Shown in pieces: positions 1 to 8,513 of a stretch of 64,000 nucleotides of DNA. The DNA is from Gordonia pseudamarae (GTDB lineage Bacteria > Actinomycetota > Actinomycetes > Mycobacteriales > Mycobacteriaceae), in the NCBI RefSeq assembly GCF_025273675.1, contig NZ_CP045809.1:4340001-4404000 (forward strand). Reading direction: 5' to 3'. The notes under the pieces were generated by a model that worked only from the letters and a program-made list of their open reading frames with translations, made no database searches and had not been told where the DNA came from. Both the position numbers and the translations under genes were made by a program. Positions within the stretch are counted from its first letter, which is position 1, and the number at the start of each line of letters is the position of its first letter.

Positions 1-114
1 CGCGGGTAACCCGCCTGTGCCCGTAGTAGATTCCGACGCACCGCCTGGATCGATTTCATCGGTGCTCGCCCTTCCACCTAGGACATCGGGTCCGGTTCTC
101 CGACCGAACGACCA

Positions 115-537
115 TCACTGCCGACTCGGATCGACGTTCGCCAGACGCACCTGGCTGACTGCCACCTGTTTGCCCTCATCATCAATGATATCGACCCGCC
201 ACAGTTGTTGCGACCGACCTCGATGCACAGGAGTACAGGTGGCATGCAATGTTCCACTCCGACTCGCGCGAAGCAGATCTGTGTTGTTATTGACTCCCAC
301 CACAGTGCCTTTGGCGCCAAGCCACTTCATACCGGCACACGAGGCAACCTCTTCCGCGACCGACGTATACACGCCACCGTGCACCCTGCCGAACACCTGC
401 ATGTGGTTACTCGTCAGATTCACCACCGCGCGTACCCGGTCAGGAGTGACCTCGCAGTACTCGATACCGATGTATCGGCCGAAGTTGTCCCTGCTGCCGT
501 TCAGTTTCCGCACCCGTTCCAGCGCACCGTCATCCAT
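115..537 (-). CDS. PaaI-type hotdog thioesterase
   Basis: This 140-residue protein looks like a hotdog-fold acyl-CoA or aryl-CoA thioesterase of the PaaI group. The typical central stretch with VHGG followed by a helix (about residues 50-70) is visible, and the length is normal for the family. I chose the ATG at 537 because it overlaps the stop of the upstream ABC transporter gene by a few bases, as elsewhere in this operon. It is the last gene of the minus-strand NRPS operon. A role as an editing thioesterase that clears mis-primed carrier proteins is inferred from this position. It could also be an unrelated acyl-CoA thioesterase. Confidence 0.75.
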   Translation of the reverse strand: MDDGALERVRKLNGSRDNFGRYIGIEYCEVTPDRVRAVVNLTSNHMQVFGRVHGGVYTSVAEEVASCAGMKWLGAKGTVVGVNNNTDLLRASRSGTLHATCTPVHRGRSQQLWRVDIIDDEGKQVAVSQVRLANVDPSRQ

Positions 538-2269
538 GTACCCGCTCCTCTTCGGTCGGTGTGAGGCCAACCTGCCGTCTATCCCAGTGCTCGCGGTATA
601 GCCCACCCGCGGCAATGAGTTCGTCGTGTGTGCCCGACTCGACCACCCGCCCGTCGGCTCCGAGCACGATGATCAGGTCAGCGTCTCGCACGGTGTGCAG
701 GCGGTGTGCCACCACGACGACAGTGTGCGCATCGCGAAGGGCGAACAGCGCGTCGATGATCGCCGCCTCGGTGGCCGCATCCACGGAGGCGGTCGGCTCA
801 TCCAATAGCACCACCGGACTGTCTTTGAGTAGCGCCCGCGCGAGTGCAACGCGCTGGCGTTGTCCACCGGACAACGACGTGCCGCCCTCACCTACATTGG
901 TGGCCATCGCGCCGGGCAGGTCCCCGATCATCGACTCGACCGCAGATGCGGCGATCGCCCGGGACAACTCTTCCGTCGTCGCGTTCGGCCGAGCGATTCG
1001 GATGTTCTCCTCGATGGTGGCGTCGAATAAAAACGTATCCTGAAAGAGTGGGGTTACGAGGCTATTCACCGTTGCCGTACCGATTTCCGGCAACGGCACA
1101 CCGCCGATGAGGATCTGCCCCTCGTCCGGATCGGCGAACCGGCATAGCAACCGGATGAGCGTGGTTTTTCCCGATCCCGACGGTCCGACAATCGCCACCA
1201 GGGAATTCTCGGGAATCGTGAAGCCGACGTCGTTGATCACGTATTCGCCACCGTAGCCGGCCGAAACGTCACGGAATTCGATGTCGTATCGCCGTGGCAC
1301 CACGGGCTGTAGCGGTTCGCTCAACCCCGGAGTATCCAGCAGTTCCTTGAGGTCGGTCAGAGTATTGCGGCCTTGACTGAATCCTCCGGACAGGACACCT
1401 GCCGCGATGATCGGGTCGGTGAATCGGGTCACCACGATCAGTAGTGCGATGAGTGTCACGGGATCTAGGTGGTCGGTGATCGCCAGCACCACCGCCAGCA
1501 CCACCGCGGCGGTGAACACCGCTTGCACCAGACTGCCCAACCGCGCGACAGCGCGGCCCTGGGTCTTGGTGGCTCGGCCGAACGCTTCGTACTGCCCGAC
1601 CAGCGCTTCTTCGACCAGTCCGACACCGCGGGAGTTCTCGTCGGCGGCGCGCAACACCACCTGACATCGGGTGAACTCGATCATCCTGGATGTCGCCAGC
1701 GCCGCAGCGGCGGTATGCTCCCGGTCGGAATGTCCTGTCGCCCTGCCTATGCCACGATAGGCTACGAAGATGAGGGGTGCCGCGATCAACAACGTCAGTC
1801 CGACGCGCCAATCGATAACGGCTACCCCGATCGCGATGGTCGCCGGTGTCAACACCCCTGAGATCACCGGCCTGATGACCGCATGCGGCACAGCCGCGGC
1901 GAACCCGATTCCCGACGACGCCATCTCGGAGAACCGGCCTGCCGTAGCATCCCGGAAGTATCCGAGCGGCAGCGACAAGATCCGCTGTCCCAGAGTCGTC
2001 AGAAGGCTATCGAGCAGGGAAGCCGAACCGGACCGGGCCACGGAGCCTGCGATGACGCTGAGCACGACATTGACTGCCGCGAGGATGGCGATCACGAAGA
2101 ACCACCGATCCACGCCGGACTCGTCATCGTCGATAATCGCCGACAGCAACGGGAACAGTGCCACGAAGGCCATGCCCTGGCAGATCGCCGCGATGGAGGT
2201 CAGGCCGATCAGTCGGCCGAGGATCGTGCGGGTCCGCTCATCGACCAGCTCGAACAGATCACGAATCAC
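530..2269 (-). CDS. ABC half-transporter (permease-ATPase fusion), partner B
   Basis: This 579-residue protein has an N-terminal six-helix ABC-type transmembrane domain (about residues 15-300) and a C-terminal ATPase with Walker A GPSGSGKTT, signature LSGGQRQR and Walker B VVLLDEP. I chose the GTG at 2269 because a GGAGG-like ribosome site lies just upstream and it overlaps the preceding gene by 11 nt. It pairs with the adjacent half-transporter, as YbtP/YbtQ and IrtA/IrtB do in siderophore loci. Those pairs include importers with an exporter fold, so the transport direction cannot be read from the sequence. The substrate is presumed to be the product of the neighbouring NRPS. Confidence 0.85.
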   Translation of the reverse strand: MIRDLFELVDERTRTILGRLIGLTSIAAICQGMAFVALFPLLSAIIDDDESGVDRWFFVIAILAAVNVVLSVIAGSVARSGSASLLDSLLTTLGQRILSLPLGYFRDATAGRFSEMASSGIGFAAAVPHAVIRPVISGVLTPATIAIGVAVIDWRVGLTLLIAAPLIFVAYRGIGRATGHSDREHTAAAALATSRMIEFTRCQVVLRAADENSRGVGLVEEALVGQYEAFGRATKTQGRAVARLGSLVQAVFTAAVVLAVVLAITDHLDPVTLIALLIVVTRFTDPIIAAGVLSGGFSQGRNTLTDLKELLDTPGLSEPLQPVVPRRYDIEFRDVSAGYGGEYVINDVGFTIPENSLVAIVGPSGSGKTTLIRLLCRFADPDEGQILIGGVPLPEIGTATVNSLVTPLFQDTFLFDATIEENIRIARPNATTEELSRAIAASAVESMIGDLPGAMATNVGEGGTSLSGGQRQRVALARALLKDSPVVLLDEPTASVDAATEAAIIDALFALRDAHTVVVVAHRLHTVRDADLIIVLGADGRVVESGTHDELIAAGGLYREHWDRRQVGLTPTEEERVHG

Positions 2270-4118
2270 CGTCGCCTCCGATAGCGTCGATAGGTGCGGC
2301 CGAAGCGGATATCTCGGCGTCGGCGCCGTATGCCCGCCAGAGCTTCGCATAGTGGCCCTCAACATTTTTCAGCAGATCTTCGGGTCTGCCGCGCTCCACC
2401 ACCCGCCCGCTGTCGAGGACGACGATCTGAGCGGCACCGGCTACTGTGCTGAGTCGGTGCGCGATCATGATCACGGTGCGATCTCGTGACAACTCGGCGA
2501 CGGCGGCCCGCACCGACTCCTCCGAATCGGGGTCGGCGTACGCGGTCGGCTCATCAAGGATGAGTACCGGACATCGAGTGACGAAGGCTCGGGCGATGGC
2601 GACGCGCTGCGCCTGTCCACTGGACAGTTCGACCTCCACACCGAGAACCGTGTCCAGGCCGTTCGGAAGATTCAGGATGTCGTCGGCGATGTGAGCTCGG
2701 CGCGCCGCGTCCATGATCTCGTCGTCGGTGGCGGATGCGCGAGAGATGCGTATGTTGTCCCGCAGTGACATCGACAGCAGAAGCGGGTCCTGGAAGACGA
2801 CACCGATGTGCCGATACAGATCGCCGGTCGCCACCTCCCGCAGATCGTGCCCACCCAGTGTGATTCGCCCGGTTGTGGGATCGTGGAAGCGGGCCAGCAG
2901 GGTGGCAACGGTAGACTTTCCCGCGCCTGATGCACCAACCAGCGCGGTCGTCGTTCCCGCCGCAAACTCGATCGAAATCCCCTGGATCACCGGATCGCCG
3001 GCGCCATATCCGAAGGTGACGTCTTCCATGACCACTGTCGCGTCGAGCGGCCCCGCGCCGCCGAGGTTCACGGGTTCGGCGGGTTCGGGCACGGGTTCGG
3101 TGGAAAGGACCTCCGCAATCGCGCCGAGCGCCGAGATACCGGAGATGAGAGCCTCCGAATTCATTGCCGCAGCCACTATCGACGCTGCCAGGCCAAGTCC
3201 CAGGACGATTCCCGCGATAAGGCCGATGGGTGTTCCCTCCCGGGTCTGTCCGACACCGACCGCACACATCATGAGCAGAATCGTGACCGGTGAGGTAAGG
3301 ATGTCGATGAGCGCAAGGTAGACATTCGACTGTCGTGACCAGTCCGACCACGCCTCGACGAGCGACCTCCGGCGATCGGCGTACCGGTCCATTCCGGCGG
3401 CGGTCACGTTGAAGGCCTTCATGACGCTGATGCCACGTACGAATTCGACCACCGACGCGGCCATGTTCTCGTTGGCCCGGTTGTACGTCTGCTGCTTCTG
3501 TGCCCCGGTTGACAGCATCACTGCCATCACCAGGAAGGTGACGATCACCGGCACCACCGCGATCAGCGCGAACTGCCAGTCGACGATGAACAAGGCGACG
3601 AGCGAGATCACCGGCACAAGGATCGCGACAACGGTTTCGTGCACGGTGTGCGCCACCATGTGGTGCACGGAGGCTACGTCACCTTCGACGCCGGCGACGA
3701 TACCCGACGAGCGTCTGCTGTCGATCCACCCGAGCGGAACCCGCCGGATATGCGCGATGAGGCTGCTCCGCAGGTACAGTTGCACGTCGTTGTCGATGAC
3801 ATGCCCGTAGAAACCCGCACCGGCACTCGCCGCCCCCTTGATCGCCGCCGCAATCACCAGAATGCCCGCGAGAATCCACAGCCGCGTGTGTGATTCGTCG
3901 CCCGCGTGGTCGGCGATCTCGATGACGCACAGCAGCGGAATCACGGTGGCCACCGCCGTCACCACAGACAGCATCGCGACACCGTACAGCCTGCCCAGTA
4001 CCGGCTTGAGCAGGTCGGCAGGACGTACCGCAGGCGGTACGGCGGCGGTCGTCGCGGTGCCGACGGACGTGGAAGTCCGAGCCTTGCCGACGTCGGAATT
4101 CGCCCTGTCAGTTCCCAT
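2259..4118 (-). CDS. ABC half-transporter (permease-ATPase fusion), partner A
   Basis: This 619-residue protein has the same architecture as its neighbour: transmembrane segments from about residue 45 to 320, then an ATPase domain with Walker [10 protein letters not shown], Walker B VLILDEP and a signature that reads LSSGQAQR rather than LSGGQ. The altered signature is common in one partner of heterodimeric transporters. The ATG at 4118 overlaps the methyltransferase stop by 11 nt, supporting translational coupling. It likely forms a heterodimer with the next gene and moves the NRPS metabolite or its metal complex, by analogy with YbtPQ/IrtAB. Confidence 0.85.
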   Translation of the reverse strand: MGTDRANSDVGKARTSTSVGTATTAAVPPAVRPADLLKPVLGRLYGVAMLSVVTAVATVIPLLCVIEIADHAGDESHTRLWILAGILVIAAAIKGAASAGAGFYGHVIDNDVQLYLRSSLIAHIRRVPLGWIDSRRSSGIVAGVEGDVASVHHMVAHTVHETVVAILVPVISLVALFIVDWQFALIAVVPVIVTFLVMAVMLSTGAQKQQTYNRANENMAASVVEFVRGISVMKAFNVTAAGMDRYADRRRSLVEAWSDWSRQSNVYLALIDILTSPVTILLMMCAVGVGQTREGTPIGLIAGIVLGLGLAASIVAAAMNSEALISGISALGAIAEVLSTEPVPEPAEPVNLGGAGPLDATVVMEDVTFGYGAGDPVIQGISIEFAAGTTTALVGASGAGKSTVATLLARFHDPTTGRITLGGHDLREVATGDLYRHIGVVFQDPLLLSMSLRDNIRISRASATDDEIMDAARRAHIADDILNLPNGLDTVLGVEVELSSGQAQRVAIARAFVTRCPVLILDEPTAYADPDSEESVRAAVAELSRDRTVIMIAHRLSTVAGAAQIVVLDSGRVVERGRPEDLLKNVEGHYAKLWRAYGADAEISASAAPIDAIGGDGDS

Positions 4119-4782
4119 GAGAACCATCACGCTCCAGCACACACAGATACAGCAGACCGATCTGCCGCTCACCGACCACTACGAGGCCGTACCGACCGGC
4201 CAGCTCCGCCAGCTCGGACTCGGCGAACACCGAGTGGCCGAACCGTTTCATCGCTGCGATGTCGGCAGCGGCGTTCGCACCGGGCACATCGCGGTAAGTC
4301 TGAATCAGCACTCGCCCGTCGGGAGCGAGGATCTCGTCGACCAAGGCGGTCAGCCGCCCTTTGTCGCTCACCTGATGCAACGACCCGATGATCCAGACTT
4401 CGTCTGCGGGCGCTGCCGACAGTAGGGTACGGGTCTCCGGTTGCAGAACGTCGGCGACGTAGAATGTGACATCCGCGTCCGGTATACCGCTGCTGTGGTC
4501 ACGGTGCCGGTTGCACGCCACGTCGATGGCATTGACCGAGAAGTCGACCCCGATGATACGGCCGCCCGTACAGGTACCGTCGCGGGCGATCTTACGGGCG
4601 AACCACCCGGTGCCACAGCACAGATCGACGACGACCGACGGCAGCCTGCGCTCTCGCCGGGGCTCGATCGCGCGCAGCTCGCGATACACCCGGGCATGGT
4701 CGTAAGGCTCTTTCGCATAGGAGGTCAGGAACTTCGGATATACATAGTTCTCATATCCGGCGAGAACGATCCTGTTATCCAT
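4108..4782 (-). CDS. class I SAM-dependent methyltransferase
   Basis: This 224-residue protein has a Rossmann-type methyltransferase core. Motif I reads VVDLCCGTGWFA (about residue 50), followed by an acidic beta-2 end (IIGVDFS) and a post-motif aspartate (YVADV). It sits between the ABC-2 permease and the ABC half-transporters of the NRPS operon, so a tailoring role (N-, O- or C-methylation of the product) is the simplest reading. Coelibactin-type clusters also carry a free-standing methyltransferase. The acceptor cannot be deduced. Confidence 0.8.
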   Translation of the reverse strand: MDNRIVLAGYENYVYPKFLTSYAKEPYDHARVYRELRAIEPRRERRLPSVVVDLCCGTGWFARKIARDGTCTGGRIIGVDFSVNAIDVACNRHRDHSSGIPDADVTFYVADVLQPETRTLLSAAPADEVWIIGSLHQVSDKGRLTALVDEILAPDGRVLIQTYRDVPGANAAADIAAMKRFGHSVFAESELAELAGRYGLVVVGERQIGLLYLCVLERDGSHGN

Positions 4783-4807
4783 GATCCGATGCGCCGTGTC
4801 TGAAAGC

Positions 4808-5544
4808 CTAATGACTTCCCACCTTCCCTTTTTGTTTCTGTAGCCCGACGACGGTCACGATCACCAGGAACCCCGACCAGACCAGCAACGGAAGCCATCC
4901 TGCGAGGGTGGATTCGGTGATGGCCCGCTTCGCCGCCGACACCGGTGTGAGCTCGGCGAGCCACCTGAGCGCGGGCCGATAATTCTCGGCGGGCTGCATG
5001 GCGGTGTTCACGAACATCGCGACGACGATCAGTGGTATGACCGCGACCGCACCCTGCGGTGTTCTTATCGAGAAGCCGACGAGGGTGCCCAGACACGCGG
5101 CACTCGCCGCCACGATGATCCATACCGGTATCACAGTCGCGGCATTCTCGGCCAGCAGTCGCGACCCGGACACCAGTTCCGTGACCACCGTCAGAGTGAA
5201 CATCATGATGATGAGGCGCACGAACTCGACGATGACCCGACCTGCGAGCGCAGCGGCGTACGGTGTGGGCATCGTCGCGAACCGTTCGTAGATGCCGCTG
5301 TCGCGCTCGGACAACGTATCACCGAGCCCATGATGCACAGCATGAACGCCCAGGACACGGCGACGAGAATCGTTGCGTCCGCGGGATCGAAGTCGCCGGT
5401 GAACTGCCGGACCAGCGCACCGAACAGCAGATTGACCACGCCGGCGTAGAGCAACGGAAAGGCGATGGCCGTCAACCAGAATCGTGGTCCGCGCAGCCAC
5501 TGCCGAAGAATACGCCAGCCGTGTACGACAGTGATGGTGATCAT
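4808..5544 (-). pseudogene. ABC-2 (DrrB-type) permease with a 1-nt frameshift
   Basis: The N-terminal part starts at the ATG at 5544, which overlaps the previous permease stop by 3-4 nt. It reads MITITVVHGWRI in one frame up to about 5322, where it ends AFMLCIMGS. The homologous continuation (GDTLSERDSGIYERF and three more hydrophobic segments) is in another frame down to the stop at 4808. The span is 737 nt, one base short of 246 codons. One added base near 5321-5324 would restore MGSGDTLSERD. Either the gene is broken, the base is a sequencing error, or recoding occurs. Every neighbouring gene in the operon is intact, so a recent lesion or an error is likeliest. Confidence 0.75.
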
Positions 5545-6359
5545 GTCGCACTGCGTCCCGAGAACCGCTTGACGATCAGGGCGATCCCCACCGACCCCAG
5601 TGCGACGATCCAGGTCATGGCCTCGATGGTTCCTCCGCGGGATAGTTCGTGGGTGAGCACGTTGCGGATCACGGCGATGATCGGCGAGAACGGCATGTGT
5701 TCGATCACAGCCCGAAGAGCTCCGGACAGCGCGATTGCGGGAATGAAGGCGGTCGAGCACAGAAACAAGAGCATCTCGAATGACTGCACGCTCGCGGCCG
5801 CTGCTACGGGCTTGTCCAACAACACTATCCACCCGTCGGTGATGAGGCATAAGACGAGAGCAGCGACCAGGCCCCAGAGGAGTGTCAGTCCATACTCCGA
5901 CCACCTCAACGACAAACCACACAGTCGGGCTACGATGAAAAGCGTCACGGTCGAGGCGGTCATTCGCACCATGTCTACGACGAGCCGGCCCGTCAAGAAT
6001 CCGGCGAGAGCGCCGGGAACGAGCCTGACCCGATCCAGAATACCCGACTCCACGTCGTGCGCGACGGCCATCGCCGAAGCACTGGAGGTAAACATACCGG
6101 CTTGAAAGATGCAGCCCGCCAGCATATAACGCAGATAGTCGACGCCACTTTCCTCTGCCGAATAGCCGAATACACCGACCAGACACAGAAGAAATAGGGG
6201 CGGAACAACGAACATGGAGATCAGTGACGCGGAGTTTCGACGCAACAGGGCGAGATCGCGGCGGATGAACGCACGGACTCCGCCCGCTGTCGGCGCGTCG
6301 CCGCTGACGGCCGTACGATCGGCTGCTTCGGCCTCCGGATGACGATGCGGCGCGATCAC
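5541..6359 (-). CDS. ABC-2 type permease (DrrB-like)
   Basis: This 272-residue protein has a short soluble N-terminus and about six hydrophobic segments, the usual layout of ABC-2 permeases of the daunorubicin-resistance DrrB type. The GTG start at 6359 overlaps the ATPase gene stop by 4 nt, and its own stop overlaps the next permease. With the DrrA-like ATPase it would form a drug- or metabolite-export complex in the cytoplasmic membrane. Export of the NRPS product is inferred from the operon. Confidence 0.8.
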   Translation of the reverse strand: MIAPHRHPEAEAADRTAVSGDAPTAGGVRAFIRRDLALLRRNSASLISMFVVPPLFLLCLVGVFGYSAEESGVDYLRYMLAGCIFQAGMFTSSASAMAVAHDVESGILDRVRLVPGALAGFLTGRLVVDMVRMTASTVTLFIVARLCGLSLRWSEYGLTLLWGLVAALVLCLITDGWIVLLDKPVAAAASVQSFEMLLFLCSTAFIPAIALSGALRAVIEHMPFSPIIAVIRNVLTHELSRGGTIEAMTWIVALGSVGIALIVKRFSGRSAT

Positions 6360-7375
6360 CGGCCACTCCCCGATCGACCTGTCCCGGTCGCGGCTGCGTC
6401 TGCGGTGTTGACCCGGATGAACACTTCGTTCAGAGTGGGCGGCGAAATGCTCAGAGATTCCGGAGCGATCCCGCTCACGGCCACGACGTGGGAGATCTCC
6501 GTGATGGCCGCCGCCCCTGGTGCGACATCGCAGGTCACCGTGCGACCTTCAGTTCGTACGCCCGCACCTACGACCCCCGCACGACTCAGGTGACTACCAA
6601 AATGCTTTGCATCACTGTCTGACTCGAAGGCAGCGACCAGAACGTGCGTGCCCAGCCTCCCCCTGATTTCACCCGGAGTGCCGGCGTCCACAATCGAGCC
6701 GTCCTTCAGCAGATAGACCAGATCAGCGAGTGCCTGAGCCTCTTCCAGATACTGCGTTGTCAATACCAAGGTCATACCGTCGTCCCGCAACCGGCGAACC
6801 AGCGCCCACAGGTCCTCCCGGCTGACCGGGTCCAGTCCGGTAGTCGGTTCATCGAGGAACAGCAGATCCGGCACCACCATCAACGAAATCGCAATGTCGA
6901 TACGCCGCCGCATCCCGCCGGAGTATTCCTTGACGTGGCGATCCGCGGCGTCGTCGAGACCGAAGACCGCCAGTAGTTCGGTTGCCCGCTCCGCCGCGGC
7001 GCGCCGACCCAGCCTACGCAGTCGGCCGAAGAACTCCAGATTCTCCCGACCGGTCAAGTTCTCATCGACTGCCGCGAATTGCCCTGTCGTTGCGATTCGG
7101 TCGCGTATCGCTCGTGGATCTCGGGCCAGGTCGTCGCCGAACACCGATACACTGCCCGCGTCGAAGCTCAGCAGCGTCGACAGAATCCGGATCAGCGTCG
7201 TCTTTCCCGCCCCGTTGTGGCCGAGGAACGAGACGATCGCCCCCCGCGGCACCTCGAACGAGATCCCGTCGAGAACTGTTACCGGACTGTCTTTTCCGGC
7301 CGCGAAACTCTTGGTCAGGCCTACGGCTTTGATCGCGATATCGGAATCCGACCGTCCGGAGATATCGTCAGGCAC
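6356..7375 (-). CDS. ABC-2 transporter ATPase (DrrA-like)
   Basis: This 339-residue protein has Walker A GHNGAGKTT, signature YSGGMRRR, Walker B LLFLDEP and the extended C-terminal regulatory region of DrrA-type daunorubicin-resistance ATPases. The start is a GTG at 7375 that overlaps the preceding oxidoreductase gene by 8 nt. It energises the two following permeases, one of which is frameshifted. The export substrate is inferred to be the product of the NRPS encoded upstream. Confidence 0.88.
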   Translation of the reverse strand: MPDDISGRSDSDIAIKAVGLTKSFAAGKDSPVTVLDGISFEVPRGAIVSFLGHNGAGKTTLIRILSTLLSFDAGSVSVFGDDLARDPRAIRDRIATTGQFAAVDENLTGRENLEFFGRLRRLGRRAAAERATELLAVFGLDDAADRHVKEYSGGMRRRIDIAISLMVVPDLLFLDEPTTGLDPVSREDLWALVRRLRDDGMTLVLTTQYLEEAQALADLVYLLKDGSIVDAGTPGEIRGRLGTHVLVAAFESDSDAKHFGSHLSRAGVVGAGVRTEGRTVTCDVAPGAAAITEISHVVAVSGIAPESLSISPPTLNEVFIRVNTADAAATGTGRSGSGR

Positions 7376-8513
7376 CGGTAGCCCTTCCCCGCGCGACAGG
7401 CGGCGCGTCGAACGCCGGGAGGACGTCGATCGTGGCTCCCGCGTCCTTCACGCCTCGCAGAATATGCGGAACCATCGCCGGGCGCTGCGCAACCTCGATG
7501 ACCCCGGGTCCGGTATCGAGGATGGTGGTGTCGGTCTCGAGCAGGGCACCGAGCGTGACCGCCGGGACGACGGCGGTAATTGCGTACGACGACAACCCGG
7601 TAACCGTGCTCCGAACACCCGAATCATCGAATGAGACGGTCAGTGTCGATGGCTCGGGGCCTGCGGTTGCACGTGCGGACCTGGCCGTTCCGCGTGCGGC
7701 AAGCCGGGCGAGCGCTGCGGATACGACGGGAAGGGTAAAGACTCTGGACTGCTGAAGCTTGGTCACCATCGCATCGTCGATCGCCTCGAAGGCCACCCGG
7801 TACTCGTAGCCGAGGAGGTTCGGGAACAGCGAGGTCACGACATCGATATCCGGGCACTCGTAGCCGATCAGTGCAGTCCGGCCGTCTGCGTTCGCGCCGG
7901 CTTCGTCGTTGGCCACCGCTCCCTCGACAGGGCGGGAAGCGGTCGCCCGGTCGAGCGTCGCCTCGACACCGTGGCGCAGGACCCGATAGTCACCGTGCAT
8001 CGTGCGGAACATCGAGCCTATGGCGGCCGCACCCGATACCTGCTTCTCCCCGATGACCAGGTCCGTTCGAATTCCTGTCACCGATTCCGGCGCAACGAGT
8101 TCGGTGTCCACCGCGTTCATCATCAGCGCAGTCGACAACCCAGGGCAGAGGCCGAATCCGGTCAGCACATGAACACCCACAGCCCGCGCATCCGGATCCA
8201 GCCGTCGGATCTCCCGGCGGGCGTCGATCGAGTCGTTGACGTCGATGTAGTTGCTCGCCGCCTGAATGCTGAGCTTGGCGACCGTGTCGCCGAGATCCTC
8301 GAATGGGCCTGTGCAGTTCACGATCCAGTCGAATCGGCGCATGACTTCGATCGCATCGGCCGGCTTTCGGCGGACGTCCATCACAAAATGACGGTCTCGG
8401 TCCTCGCGCGGCCGATGTCGTGACGCGGTCCACACGTCGACGTCGTAGGCGTGCAGGTTGCTGCGGATCATCGATCCGGTGACACCGCTGCCACCTACTA
8501 TCAGAATTCTCAT
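7368..8513 (-). CDS. saccharopine-dehydrogenase-like NAD(P)-binding oxidoreductase
   Basis: This 381-residue protein opens with a Rossmann dinucleotide motif (ILIVGGSGVTGSM, residues 3-15) and continues as a saccharopine dehydrogenase-family fold (NCTGPFEDLGDTV, GFGLCPGLST). The ATG at 8513 overlaps the NRPS stop by 4 nt, so the two are probably co-translated. The pathway role is inferred: reduction of a thiazoline or imine, as PchG/Irp3 (a different family) do in pyochelin and yersiniabactin, or an opine-type condensation. The reductase partner of staphylopine-like metallophores is also an NAD(P)-dependent dehydrogenase, which makes the family choice interesting. Confidence 0.75.
   Translation of the reverse strand: MRILIVGGSGVTGSMIRSNLHAYDVDVWTASRHRPREDRDRHFVMDVRRKPADAIEVMRRFDWIVNCTGPFEDLGDTVAKLSIQAASNYIDVNDSIDARREIRRLDPDARAVGVHVLTGFGLCPGLSTALMMNAVDTELVAPESVTGIRTDLVIGEKQVSGAAAIGSMFRTMHGDYRVLRHGVEATLDRATASRPVEGAVANDEAGANADGRTALIGYECPDIDVVTSLFPNLLGYEYRVAFEAIDDAMVTKLQQSRVFTLPVVSAALARLAARGTARSARATAGPEPSTLTVSFDDSGVRSTVTGLSSYAITAVVPAVTLGALLETDTTILDTGPGVIEVAQRPAMVPHILRGVKDAGATIDVLPAFDAPPVARGRATGA

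Noticed and set aside
5203..6366. 387-aa minus-strand frame overlapping both permeases
   Set aside because: Most of it is an out-of-frame reading of the intact permease gene. Only its last part (from 5544) is real, as the 5' portion of the frameshifted permease.
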